A DNA stretch of 64,000 bases from Oscillospiraceae bacterium (GTDB taxonomy: Bacteria > Bacillota > Clostridia > Oscillospirales > Acutalibacteraceae): contig SVOM01000001.1 of NCBI GenBank assembly GCA_015066405.1, positions 1 to 64,000 on the forward strand, given 5' to 3'. How positions within the stretch are numbered: position 1 is the first letter of the stretch; every line of letters begins with the position of its first letter. A program made the translations under genes and the position numbers. This document shows positions 18,299 to 27,718 of this stretch, in pieces. The notes under the pieces were generated by a model. It was not told where the DNA came from, did no database searches, and saw only the letters and a program-made list of their open reading frames with translations.

Positions 18299-19627
18299 TA
18301 ACTTCCCAAAGAACATTATTATATTATTAAAATATGCCGTCATAAAACTGCAAATCTTGAAACTTAAATCAGATAGTGGCTGAAAGAAAGGTACAGCGAA
18401 CAAAATAATACCGATAAAAGCTGATACAACCGCCACAGTTACGGCGTGGGAAATCAGTATATTGACAAGAATTGCCCACGGGGATATCCAACCGAAGTAA
18501 TATAAACAAATCGGCAGTGTGGCTAACTGTGCAGATATTGTAACGGTGGCAAGCTCGGCAATAATGCGAAGCGGTTTTATTTTCGATTTGTCAATTCGTA
18601 TTAGCTTTAGCAGCAGTGGATTTAAAATGATAATACCAGCCGTTGATGTAACCGATAAAAGAAAACCGACATTATATATTAAAAACGGGTTATTAATCAT
18701 CATAATCACAAATGCAACCGATAGGGAATTGAGTGCATCGGGCTGGCGGTGCAAAAGATATCCCACAAGCATTATAATATACATAACACCCGAGCGTATT
18801 ACCGATGGTGAAAAACCGCAAAGCGCCATAAAGGCAAGGGTTACGGCAAGTGTTGAAAGGGAAGCCACAAGAGAAGGGCATTTTAAGAATTTGAGAAGCT
18901 GATAAAACGAGCCGCAAACTATTGCCATATGCATACCAGAAACTACCATAACGTGTGTTACGCCGCAATTTTTAACCGCCGCATAAAAGCTGTCTTCTTC
19001 ATAGCTTCGGTCTCCCACAGTTAACCCATTTATTGTTGTGGCTATATCATACGGCAAATTTTTAAAAATTATATTGCGTATATTCTTTCGCAGCTTGCCA
19101 AGGAAATTTTTAGCTGACGGTAAATCTTTTACGCTATGTACCTTGTCAACATACCCTTTAAGATATATGTCATTTGAATAAAAACTGTAGCTATCTTCAA
19201 TAAATGATAGCCGCACATCCATTTTTACTGTCATACCTTGGCCGGCACTCAAGTTATACCCGTAAAGCAAAGCCGTGGTGCCTATAGCTTGCGGTATAGT
19301 GCTGTCGGTTATCTCGACATAATACAAAACAGTGTCTTGATATCTATATGAAGAATCGGTTACGACACCCGTAACGGTCGCTTCATCCTTGTAAAGATTT
19401 TTACAGGTGTTAATGCGGGCAGTATAGGTGTTATAAAAACTAAGGCAAAGCAGCAATAAACACACCGCGATAACGGTGCATTCGCGAAAACTTTTATAAA
19501 AGGCGCATACAACGGTAGCCGAGAAAAATAATGCGGCAAAAAGTATAGAAAGGCGATAATTTACATTAAGCAAAATAAGTGATATAGCGGCCAAAAAGAC
19601 CGCCGCCACAATGATCGGACGTTTCAT
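18296..19627 (-). CDS. comEC: ComEC/Rec2-type competence channel protein, short form
   Basis: GVTHVMVVSGMHMAIV and GFSPSVIRSGVMYIIML competence-domain motifs; many TM helices; ends without a metallo-beta-lactamase domain. Start taken at the second Met. Confidence 0.85.
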   Translation of the reverse strand: MKRPIIVAAVFLAAISLILLNVNYRLSILFAALFFSATVVCAFYKSFRECTVIAVCLLLLCLSFYNTYTARINTCKNLYKDEATVTGVVTDSSYRYQDTVLYYVEITDSTIPQAIGTTALLYGYNLSAGQGMTVKMDVRLSFIEDSYSFYSNDIYLKGYVDKVHSVKDLPSAKNFLGKLRKNIRNIIFKNLPYDIATTINGLTVGDRSYEEDSFYAAVKNCGVTHVMVVSGMHMAIVCGSFYQLLKFLKCPSLVASLSTLAVTLAFMALCGFSPSVIRSGVMYIIMLVGYLLHRQPDALNSLSVAFVIMMINNPFLIYNVGFLLSVTSTAGIIILNPLLLKLIRIDKSKIKPLRIIAELATVTISAQLATLPICLYYFGWISPWAILVNILISHAVTVAVVSAFIGIILFAVPFFQPLSDLSFKICSFMTAYFNNIIMFFGKL

Positions 19628-19641
19628 AAGCACATAAATTT

Positions 19642-19671
19642 AACGCTACTTGTAAAACAAGTAGCGTTTTT
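19642..19671. terminator. Terminator-like hairpin
   Basis: AACGCTACTTGT AAA ACAAGTAGCGTT. Confidence 0.5.
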
Positions 19672-19675
19672 GTGA

Positions 19676-20215
19676 TTACTTAAAGAATAACGGCAGTGGC
19701 TCTAAAAAGATGATATCATCGCGGTCCTTAGCATCGCCTTCGGCTAATACCGCACAAGCAGCAACCTCGTTGCCACCTGCTTCGTTTACTAATTTTCTAA
19801 CAGCAATAAGGGATTCGCCCGTGCTTATAACATCATCAACTATAAGTACACGCTTGCCCTTAATTTTTGCCACTTCGCCGTCTCCCAAATATAAGTCCTG
19901 CACCTTGTTTGTGGTTATCGAGCGCACACTTACGTGCAAGGGGTTGCCCATATAAACCTTAACACCCTTACGTGCTACTACATAGGGCTTGCCCGACTGG
20001 CGAGACATTTCGTACGCTAACGGAATGCTCTTTGCCTCGGGAGTTAAGATAATATCAAACTCGGGCACCTTTTTAAGCAACTCGGTAGCCGCGGCAACAG
20101 TAATTTCAGTGTCCCCAAAGAGAATAAAAGCCGCGATATCAAGCGTATCGCTTACGGGGAACATTTCGAGCTCGCGTGTCAGCCCTGCAATTTGCATTTT
20201 ATAAGTCTTTCCCAT
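19676..20215 (-). CDS. Type I phosphoribosyltransferase (adenine PRTase-like)
   Basis: RVLIVDDVISTGESLIAVRKL PRPP-binding motif. Confidence 0.8.
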   Translation of the reverse strand: MGKTYKMQIAGLTRELEMFPVSDTLDIAAFILFGDTEITVAAATELLKKVPEFDIILTPEAKSIPLAYEMSRQSGKPYVVARKGVKVYMGNPLHVSVRSITTNKVQDLYLGDGEVAKIKGKRVLIVDDVISTGESLIAVRKLVNEAGGNEVAACAVLAEGDAKDRDDIIFLEPLPLFFK

Positions 20216-20230
20216 ATTAAAACTCCTCCA

Positions 20231-20572
20231 TTAACCTGGTGGCCAGGCAAGATTTCTGCGTGCTAATAAATGAAAATGTATATGTCCTACAGTTTGTCCG
20301 CCATCAGCCCCACAGTTGTTGACTACACGGAAACCGTTTTCTAGATTTTCTTGTTTTGCAATTTTTGCTATTGCCTCAAAAATCTTTGAAATCAAAGCAC
20401 TGTTATTACTGTCGATTTCGGCGGCAGAAGTAATATGTTGTTTCGGTATCACAATCGCGTGGAAAGGTGCTTGCGGGTCGATATCGGCAAAAGCGTAAAC
20501 GTTTTCATCCTCATAAATCTTTGTGGATGGAATTTCGCCCGCTACTATTTTACAAAATAAACAGTCAGCCAT
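20231..20572 (-). CDS. HIT-family protein
   Basis: CLFCKIVAGEIPSTKIYEDE; GQTVGHIHFHLLARR HxHxH motif. Confidence 0.93.
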   Translation of the reverse strand: MADCLFCKIVAGEIPSTKIYEDENVYAFADIDPQAPFHAIVIPKQHITSAAEIDSNNSALISKIFEAIAKIAKQENLENGFRVVNNCGADGGQTVGHIHFHLLARRNLAWPPG

Positions 20573-20575
20573 TTT

Positions 20576-23203
20576 TTAGCCCCCTATTTTTTCCTTAACA
20601 AAATCGGCAACAAATGTAAGTGCTTCATCTACTTTTGAAGCATCCTTACCGCCCGCCATAGCGATATCGGGGCGACCGCCACCGTTACCACCTGTAAGCT
20701 TTGCTACAGCGCTTACAATTTCGCCGGCTTTAATGCCGTTTGCTACTGCATTTTTGCCAGCCGCCGCGCAAAATGTGAGCTTTTCGGGTGTAACAGCCGC
20801 TAAAACGATAACTGCGTTTTCGTTTTCAGCTTTAACCTTTTCGCAAATTGAGCGAATTTCATCGGCAGTAGAGCCTTGAAGGGCGGAGGTGATAATCTCT
20901 ACATCGCCTATAATGGTTTTATTTTTAAGAATTTCATCAAGCTTGCCAAAAGCCAATTTTGCTTCCAACTGCTCGATGGTTTTATCTTTGTTTTTAAGCT
21001 CGGTCATTAACTGAGTAGCCTTAGCTGCAACCTCATTCGCGTTGCCGATTTTAAAGGCGGCTGCGGTGTCATTGAGAAGAGACTGCTTATCGTTAATGAG
21101 CTTTAATACGTTAAAGCCGGTAACCGCTTCTATACGGCGCACACCCGCCGCAACACTCGATTCCGAAACGGTTTTGAACATACCGATTTTGCCTGTGTTG
21201 TTAACGTGTGTACCACCGCAAAACTCAACCGATTTATCGGCGGCACGTACCACACGTACAGTATCGCCGTATTTTTCGCCAAACAGTGCCATAGCACCGA
21301 GTTTCCTGGCTTCTTCTATCGGCATTTCGCAGTTTTCAACCTCTATTGCATCAAAAATGTTGGCGTTTACAATGTTTTCAACCTTTTCGATTTCGTTCGC
21401 TGTCAAAGCCGAGAAATGTGTAAAGTCAAAGCGTAGGGCGGTATCACTAACCATGCTTCCTGCCTGCTCAACGTGTGTGCCGAGCACTGTGCGGAGCGCC
21501 GTTTGCAAAAGGTGTGCCGCGGTATGATTACGGCGAATAGCCGCACGGCGTACAGTATCTATTTCGGCAGTGATTTTATCATTTACACATACAGTGCCTT
21601 TTGTGATTTTTACAAAGTGTGTAAAAATGCCATCAGCGGTCTTTTTGGTATCAACAACCTTTGCCTCAAAAATATCGTTCGAGATAATGCCTGTATCTCC
21701 AACCTGTCCGCCCGATTCGGCATAGAATGGCGTGGTATCAAGCACTATAACCGCGTTGGTGTTTTTTGAGGCAGCCACAACGTGCTCGCCGTCAACCACA
21801 ATATCAAGCACCGTGGCATCGGCAGTATTTTCGGTGTAGCCGACAAATAACGTTGCGGGGATGTTGTCGAACGCAATACCATCGCTCTTCCAGCTTTCAG
21901 CATCGGCGGCTTTGCGGCCCTCACGTGCTTTTTGGCGTTGCTCGTTCATAAGGGCTTTGAATTCCTCCTCATCAACGCTCATGCCTTTTTCGGCTAAAAT
22001 ATCCTTTGTTAAATCAAAGGGGAAGCCGTAGGTGTCATAAAGCTTAAATGCATCGGCACCCGAAAGAGTAGTGCCGTTTGCAGTTAAGTTTTCAAGCATA
22101 TTAAGACCTTGGTCAATAGTCTTATTAAATGCGCTTTCTTCGTTTGTAATAACCTTTGTTATAAGCTCTTTTTTCTCTATAAGCTCGGGGTAGCCCGATT
22201 TATTTTCGCCAATTACGGTATCGCAAAGCTCCATAAAGAATGCGCGGTTTATACCGATTAATTTACCGTGGCGCACAGCTCGGCGGATAATACGGCGCAG
22301 CACGTAGCCCCTGCCTTCGTTAGAGGGGATGATGCCATCGCTTATCATAAAGGTAGCGGCTCTTGCGTGGTCGGTAATAGCGCGGATGGAAATATCGGTA
22401 GCGGCATCTTTGCCGTATTCCTTGCCCGAAATTTCACAAACTTTATTGATTATATTACGGATGGTGTCAACCTCAAACATATTGTCAACACCCTGCATAA
22501 CGCAAGCAAGGCGCTCAAGCCCCATACCCGTATCAATATTTTTGTGTTCAAGCTCGGTATATGTGCCGTCTCCCATATTGTTAAACTGGGAGAAAACGTT
22601 GTTCCAAATTTCCATATATCTGTCGCAGTCGCAACCGGGTTTACAGTCGGCACTGCCGCAGCCGTACTTTTCGCCGCGGTCAAAGTAAATTTCGCTACAC
22701 GGGCCGCAAGGACCGGTTCCATGCTCCCAAAAGTTATCGGCTTTGCCAAGGCGTACTATATGCTCGGGATTAACACCGATTTTGTCCTTCCAAATGGTGT
22801 ATGCCTCGTCATCACTTTCGTATATAGAAGGCCATAAAAGGTCGCTCGGAATTTCCAAAGTTTCGGTTAAAAATTCCCAAGCCCAAGTAATAGCTTCCTC
22901 TTTAAAATAGTCGCCAAAGGAGAAGTTTCCGAGCATCTCAAAATATGTGCCGTGGCGCGCGGTATGACCTACACGCTCAAGGTCGGGCGTGCGGATACAT
23001 TTTTGACAGGTTGTAACGCGTTTTGATGGGGGAGTAACCTCGCCAGTAAAATATTTTTTCATCGGCGCCATGCCCGAGTTTATAAGTAAGAGAGATTTAT
23101 CGCCCTGCGGTACAAGTGAAAAAGAACCCAAGCGCAAATGTCCCTTAGATTCAAAAAATGAGAGATATTTTTCTCTTAAAGTGTTTAATGACATCCATTC
23201 CAT
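20576..23203 (-). CDS. alaS: Alanyl-tRNA synthetase
   Basis: LRLGSFSLVPQGDKSLLLINSGMAPMKKYFTGE; RNHTAAHLLQTALR; CGGTHVNNTG. Confidence 0.97.
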   Translation of the reverse strand: MEWMSLNTLREKYLSFFESKGHLRLGSFSLVPQGDKSLLLINSGMAPMKKYFTGEVTPPSKRVTTCQKCIRTPDLERVGHTARHGTYFEMLGNFSFGDYFKEEAITWAWEFLTETLEIPSDLLWPSIYESDDEAYTIWKDKIGVNPEHIVRLGKADNFWEHGTGPCGPCSEIYFDRGEKYGCGSADCKPGCDCDRYMEIWNNVFSQFNNMGDGTYTELEHKNIDTGMGLERLACVMQGVDNMFEVDTIRNIINKVCEISGKEYGKDAATDISIRAITDHARAATFMISDGIIPSNEGRGYVLRRIIRRAVRHGKLIGINRAFFMELCDTVIGENKSGYPELIEKKELITKVITNEESAFNKTIDQGLNMLENLTANGTTLSGADAFKLYDTYGFPFDLTKDILAEKGMSVDEEEFKALMNEQRQKAREGRKAADAESWKSDGIAFDNIPATLFVGYTENTADATVLDIVVDGEHVVAASKNTNAVIVLDTTPFYAESGGQVGDTGIISNDIFEAKVVDTKKTADGIFTHFVKITKGTVCVNDKITAEIDTVRRAAIRRNHTAAHLLQTALRTVLGTHVEQAGSMVSDTALRFDFTHFSALTANEIEKVENIVNANIFDAIEVENCEMPIEEARKLGAMALFGEKYGDTVRVVRAADKSVEFCGGTHVNNTGKIGMFKTVSESSVAAGVRRIEAVTGFNVLKLINDKQSLLNDTAAAFKIGNANEVAAKATQLMTELKNKDKTIEQLEAKLAFGKLDEILKNKTIIGDVEIITSALQGSTADEIRSICEKVKAENENAVIVLAAVTPEKLTFCAAAGKNAVANGIKAGEIVSAVAKLTGGNGGGRPDIAMAGGKDASKVDEALTFVADFVKEKIGG

Positions 23204-23247
23204 ACTGATACATCCTTTATCTTATAAAGATATTTACATACAAAATA

Positions 23248-23276
23248 ATTATATAATAGATAGTATTTTTTGTCAA
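23248..23276 (-). promoter_or_regulatory. Sigma-A promoter of alaS
   Basis: Minus strand TTGACA - 17 nt - TATAAT. Confidence 0.75.
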
Positions 23277-23279
23277 TAA

Positions 23280-23308
23280 AAAAGGGCATCCAAAAGGATG
23301 CCTTTAAA
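23280..23308 (-). terminator. Terminator of the 23311-24186 gene
   Basis: AAAGGGCATCC AAAA GGATGCCTTT. Confidence 0.7.
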
Positions 23309-23310
23309 AA

Positions 23311-24186
23311 CTATTTAGTTGCATATTTGCTCTTTTTCTTTTGCGGAACTTCGATATTTAAAACCTCGGGCGGTGCTTCAAGTAATGACGGGTTGCTTAA
23401 ATACTTTTTCATCCGTCTGAAAGCCAGTGCAAAATAACTGCCCGAGCATATACGCTCATCCATAACAATGCCGAGTGGCATACACTTTTCGTGTATGATT
23501 TCGCCGCCGACACGTTTTGGGATCTCGCGTGAGTTACCCATAGTGATTAAAATACCTGTTGTGCCAAACTCATAAACGTGGTGGAAAATATGGTTGGTAC
23601 GGATGGAAGCCAAGTTAGAGATGACCAAGCTTGTATGGAAAGGACTCGCATCAATGATTGCCTTGGGGAGCAGTCCGTGGCGGTCCAAAAATTTAAACAG
23701 TGCAACGCCCACGGGCAAAACACCGGGAACACTCAGCAAAAACTTTATAAGCTTTTCGGTTGAGTTATTTTGTGCGTTGTTGCGGTTTTCGTTTACGTAG
23801 TCGTTAATAATATTGTTAACATCAAAAATGGTGTTTTCGTAATCAAAATACATTTTTGACATTGTGCCGTTATCCATTTTGCCATTTTGCAAAACAACCA
23901 TACCAACGGCAATTTCGTTACGCGCATAAATGCGCTTATTAACGATAAAGCGGTTAAGAGAGGGGAATTCACCCATTGTTCTGACATACGCCGCAAGTAT
24001 TACAGCCATATGGGAAATCGAAACACCTTCCTTACGCTTTTCGTTTATGTATTTTTGTATTGGCTCGGAGGGTATATTGAGCTCTATCATATTCATAGAG
24101 TCATATCTCTTATCCATAATAAAGGGCGCTACCGTGTACATCGGGTCCGCATTTTTAACCCTTTTGCCGTCAGCTCTCAGTGCCAT
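23311..24186 (-). CDS. 2-oxoacid dehydrogenase / chloramphenicol acetyltransferase-like acyltransferase fold protein
   Basis: ISHMAVILAAYVRTMGEFPSLNRFIVNKRIYARNEIAVGMVV; HEKCMPLGIVMDERICSGSYFA. Start taken at MALRADGKRV. Confidence 0.6.
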   Translation of the reverse strand: MALRADGKRVKNADPMYTVAPFIMDKRYDSMNMIELNIPSEPIQKYINEKRKEGVSISHMAVILAAYVRTMGEFPSLNRFIVNKRIYARNEIAVGMVVLQNGKMDNGTMSKMYFDYENTIFDVNNIINDYVNENRNNAQNNSTEKLIKFLLSVPGVLPVGVALFKFLDRHGLLPKAIIDASPFHTSLVISNLASIRTNHIFHHVYEFGTTGILITMGNSREIPKRVGGEIIHEKCMPLGIVMDERICSGSYFALAFRRMKKYLSNPSLLEAPPEVLNIEVPQKKKSKYATK

Positions 24187-24269
24187 AAAATTTTCCTCAT
24201 TTCCCCCAAAAGATTTAATATTGTTATAATTATAATACAAAACCAACCTAATATCAACCTAAAATATTG

Positions 24270-24298
24270 TTGACTTTGTTGTTTGTTTATGGTAACAT
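24270..24298 (+). promoter_or_regulatory. Sigma-A-like promoter of nhaC-family gene
   Basis: TTGACT - 17 nt - TAACAT. Confidence 0.55.
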
Positions 24299-24322
24299 TT
24301 TGTCGAAAGGTGGGGAACTTTG

Positions 24323-26047
24323 ATGACAAAGACCATGAAAATTTTGACAGTTGTATTCGTACTTGTACTGTCGCTTACAATGTTTGCATTCTCTGCCTCT
24401 GCTACCGAAGCGGTTGATTATACCGATTATGACACGGCGGTAGAGTATTTGGATGCATATACAGACAACAGCAATTCGGATGAGAATTTTGCCGAGAATT
24501 CAGCCACAGCGCTTGAGACAGTTAGGAAAGAAATTCCTTTATTCGCAACGTTTTGGGCACTCGTACCCCCGATTATTGCCATTGTTTTAGCACTTATAAC
24601 AAAAGAGGTTTATTCTTCGCTCTTTATAGGTATTTTGGTGGGTGGTTTGTTTAGCGCTAACTTTAGCGCAACAAAAACACTCGATGTTGTTACCAACACA
24701 GGCTTTATTAATGCCGTTTCAGGCACAGCAGGTATATTTATATTCCTTGTATTGCTCGGCGTGCTTGTAGCTTTGCTTAACAAATCAGGCGGTTCTGCGG
24801 CATTCGGTCGTTGGGCTGAAAAACATATTCACACAAAGGTAGGCGCTTCACTTGCAACGTTTGTGCTCGGTGTGCTTATCTTTATTGATGACTATTTTAA
24901 CTGCTTGACAGTGGGTTCAGTTATGCGGCCTGTTACCGACCGCAACAAAATTTCCCGTGCAAAGTTAGCATTTCTTATTGATGCTACTGCGGCTCCTGTT
25001 TGTATGATAGCTCCTATCTCGTCTTGGGCGGCTGCCGTTTCGGGCTATGCTCCCGAGGGCGAAGGTCTTAAGCTATTTATTGAAGCTATTCCGTATAATT
25101 TCTATTCGTTACTTACGTTTGTATTTATTATCACAATAACTCTTATGAAATTTGATTACGGCCCAATGAAGCTGCACGAAGCTAATGCTCAAAATGGCGA
25201 CCTTTTCACAACCGGTAAGGATGATATTGCAAAGGAAGAAACCGTAGAAGAAAATCCCAAAGGCAAAATTATTGATCTTGTGTTACCCGTAGTTATTCTT
25301 ATTGCGGTTTGTATTTTAGCCTTGGTTTATAACGGTAACGGCAACAGCTTTGCAGGATTAAACTTTATTGATGCTTTCTCTAATACAGATTCAACCGTTG
25401 GTCTGCCTTGGGGCGCATTAGTGGCTGTTCTTATAGCTATTGCTTACTTCGTTATCCGCCGTGTTGTTAGCTTTAAAGCAGCTATGAACTGTGTTCCCGC
25501 GGGCTTTAAAGCAATGGTGCCTGCCATAATTATTCTAACAATGGCAACCGCACTTAAGAATATGACAACTATGCTCGGCGCAAAGGTTTTTGTAGCACAG
25601 CTTATGGAAAATGCGGCAGCGGGACTTGATAAGCTTTTACCTGCAATTATATTTATTGTTGCTTGTGTTTTGGCTTTTGCAACAGGTACATCGTGGGGTA
25701 CCTTCGGTATACTAATCCCCATCGTTACGGCAATTTTCCCGAACGACCACACCCTTATGATAATCGGTATTTCGGCTTGCCTTGCAGGTGCTGTTTGCGG
25801 CGACCACTGCTCACCGATTTCGGACACAACCATTATGTCATCCGCAGGTGCACAGTGCAATCACTTGAACCACGTATCAACGCAGTTGCCTTATGCTATA
25901 ACAGTTGCGTGCGTTTCATTTGTGAACTTTATTATCGCACCCTTTATAAAGAATGCTTGGATTTGTTTGCCAATAGGTATTGTAAGTATGGTGCTTACCA
26001 TATTTGTTATTAAACTCATTACAAGCAAAAAACAGGTTGCTGTTTAG
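24323..26047 (+). CDS. NhaC-family Na+/H+ antiporter with N-terminal signal-like/acidic extension
   Basis: VLGVLIFIDDYFNCLTVGSVMRPVTD; SWGTFGILIPIV; GDHCSPISDTTIMSS. Confidence 0.88.
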   Translation: MTKTMKILTVVFVLVLSLTMFAFSASATEAVDYTDYDTAVEYLDAYTDNSNSDENFAENSATALETVRKEIPLFATFWALVPPIIAIVLALITKEVYSSLFIGILVGGLFSANFSATKTLDVVTNTGFINAVSGTAGIFIFLVLLGVLVALLNKSGGSAAFGRWAEKHIHTKVGASLATFVLGVLIFIDDYFNCLTVGSVMRPVTDRNKISRAKLAFLIDATAAPVCMIAPISSWAAAVSGYAPEGEGLKLFIEAIPYNFYSLLTFVFIITITLMKFDYGPMKLHEANAQNGDLFTTGKDDIAKEETVEENPKGKIIDLVLPVVILIAVCILALVYNGNGNSFAGLNFIDAFSNTDSTVGLPWGALVAVLIAIAYFVIRRVVSFKAAMNCVPAGFKAMVPAIIILTMATALKNMTTMLGAKVFVAQLMENAAAGLDKLLPAIIFIVACVLAFATGTSWGTFGILIPIVTAIFPNDHTLMIIGISACLAGAVCGDHCSPISDTTIMSSAGAQCNHLNHVSTQLPYAITVACVSFVNFIIAPFIKNAWICLPIGIVSMVLTIFVIKLITSKKQVAV

Positions 26048-26064
26048 TAATACTTGAAAAATTA

Positions 26065-26100
26065 AAGCGTTGCATCTATAATAAGGATGCAACGCTTTTT
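26065..26100 (+). terminator. Rho-independent terminator
   Basis: AAGCGTTGCATC/GATGCAACGCTT + T-run. Confidence 0.75.
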
Positions 26101-26114
26101 ATTTTAGGAGTATT

Positions 26115-26936
26115 ATGGAAAGACATATTGAAATTGAAAGAAGCATTATAAAAAAATACCGCAAAAGTATTTGGAATAATTTTGTGGGTGCAGTTAAGGA
26201 ATATGAGCTGATAAGAGAAAACGATAAAATTGCCGTTTGTATTTCGGGCGGTAAGGACTCGGTATTGCTCGCAAAATGTATGCAGGAATTATGTAGGCAT
26301 AGCGAGGTGCCGTTTTCACTCGAGTTTATCGTTATGGACCCCGGCTATAAACCCGAAAACCGCACACTGATAGAATATAATGCGAAGCTTTTAAATATAC
26401 CAATACATATATTTGAAAGCAATATTTTTGATGTTGTAACCGAGGTTACGGGCTCGCCCTGTTATTTGTGTGCCAGAATGCGCCGCGGGTATCTTTACAG
26501 CGAAGCCAAGAAGCTTGGCTGCAATAAAATTGCACTCGGCCATCATTTTGATGATGCTATCGAAACTTTACTTATGAGTATGATGTATTCGAGTGAAATC
26601 AAAACCATGCTACCAAAGCTTCACAGCACTAATTTTGAGGGAATGGAGCTTATACGTCCGCTTTATAAGGTAAAAGAGCGCGATATTATATCGTGGGCTA
26701 ATTATAACGGACTTGAATTTTTACAGTGCGCCTGCAAGTTTACCGAGGCGGGTATGCAAAATGAAGAGCTATCAAAACGCAAGGAAACCAAGAAAATCAT
26801 TGCCGAAATCAGAAAAATAAATCCCGAAATGGATGATAATGTTTTCCGCAGTATGCACAACGTAAATTTAGCGCAAATTGTGGGGTATAGGGACGCCGAC
26901 AAGGGCGAAAAGCATCTTTTCACAGAAAAATATTAA
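26115..26936 (+). CDS. TtcA-like PP-loop ATPase (tRNA 2-thiolation family)
   Basis: VCISGGKDSVLLAKCM P-loop, SPCYLCARMRRGYLY, LGHHFDDAIETLLM. Confidence 0.85.
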   Translation: MERHIEIERSIIKKYRKSIWNNFVGAVKEYELIRENDKIAVCISGGKDSVLLAKCMQELCRHSEVPFSLEFIVMDPGYKPENRTLIEYNAKLLNIPIHIFESNIFDVVTEVTGSPCYLCARMRRGYLYSEAKKLGCNKIALGHHFDDAIETLLMSMMYSSEIKTMLPKLHSTNFEGMELIRPLYKVKERDIISWANYNGLEFLQCACKFTEAGMQNEELSKRKETKKIIAEIRKINPEMDDNVFRSMHNVNLAQIVGYRDADKGEKHLFTEKY

Positions 26937-26940
26937 AACG

Positions 26941-26967
26941 AAAAGCACCGAAAATTCGGTGCTTTTT
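26941..26967. terminator. Bidirectional terminator
   Basis: AAAAGCACCGAAAATTCGGTGCTTTTT. Confidence 0.8.
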
Positions 26968-26983
26968 AATTAATATATTTTTG

Positions 26984-27373
26984 TTAAGCGTTTAGTGTTG
27001 AATTTAGAATCAATATATATTCATTAGTTATTTTATTCGCTTCTGTATAGTATATATTGGTGAGTTTTTGCACCCAATCTTTGTATGTACTCTCATTATC
27101 GTTATTACTTGTTTTAATTTCGGCCATTTTTTGAGTACCTTCCGCCAAAAGATCGTTAAGCAGGTTTATCTTTTGTTTATAAAGCTTAGATAACTTAGCA
27201 GTGTCAGTAATCTCAGAACCTTCGCTTTTAAATTCTTTAACGAGTTGTGAAGATGCTTCTTGGAACTTAACGGTGTATTCATCTAAAACGCTTTGATAGG
27301 TTTGTCCGCCGCATCCTGCGAAAATGCACAAAACTATCAATGCAGTCAAACAAATTATTGAAAACTTTTTCAT
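26984..27373 (-). CDS. Small putative lipoprotein
   Basis: Signal peptide with lipobox-like IFAGC, then helical sequence of unknown function. Confidence 0.65.
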   Translation of the reverse strand: MKKFSIICLTALIVLCIFAGCGGQTYQSVLDEYTVKFQEASSQLVKEFKSEGSEITDTAKLSKLYKQKINLLNDLLAEGTQKMAEIKTSNNDNESTYKDWVQKLTNIYYTEANKITNEYILILNSTLNA

Positions 27374-27397
27374 ATTTTCTTCTCCTTAAAATAAATA

Positions 27398-27436
27398 TAC
27401 CAAATCGGGATATTTATATTATACCAATATGGGATA
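27398..27436. promoter_or_regulatory. Paired operator-like repeats in divergent intergenic region
   Basis: ATACCAAATCGGGAT (27398-27412) and ATACCAATATGGGAT (27422-27436), 24 bp apart, each a partial palindrome. Confidence 0.45.
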
Positions 27437-27458
27437 ATAATGTCAAGGGGGAGATTTT

Positions 27459-27665
27459 ATGAGATTGAAAGAAATAAGAAAATCGAAAGGCATTTCCCAG
27501 TTAAAGTTAGCATTAGATTTAAACACAAACCAAAACACCATAAGCCGATATGAAACGGGGGAACGTGAGCCCGGAATTACTGAGCTTATAAAAATAGCCG
27601 ATTATTTTAATGTTTCGGTGGACTATTTACTTGAGCGTACAAATAACCCTGATATAAAAAAATAA
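27459..27665 (+). CDS. XRE-family HTH transcriptional regulator
   Basis: MRLKEIRKSKGISQLKLALDLNTNQNTISRYETGEREPGITELIKIADYFNVSVDYLLER. Confidence 0.92.
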   Translation: MRLKEIRKSKGISQLKLALDLNTNQNTISRYETGEREPGITELIKIADYFNVSVDYLLERTNNPDIKK

Positions 27666-27687
27666 GCCGTGAACAGCGGCTTTTTTG
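27664..27687 (+). terminator. Short terminator hairpin after XRE gene
   Basis: AGCCG tgaaca GCGGCT TTTTT. Confidence 0.55.
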
Positions 27688-27718
27688 TATTATAAAATGG
27701 TGGAAAGCACAAGATTTT

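Noticed and set aside
23203-23280. T-box leader upstream of alaS
   Set aside because: Only ~45 nt separate the predicted -10 from the start codon; no T-box sequence or terminator found.
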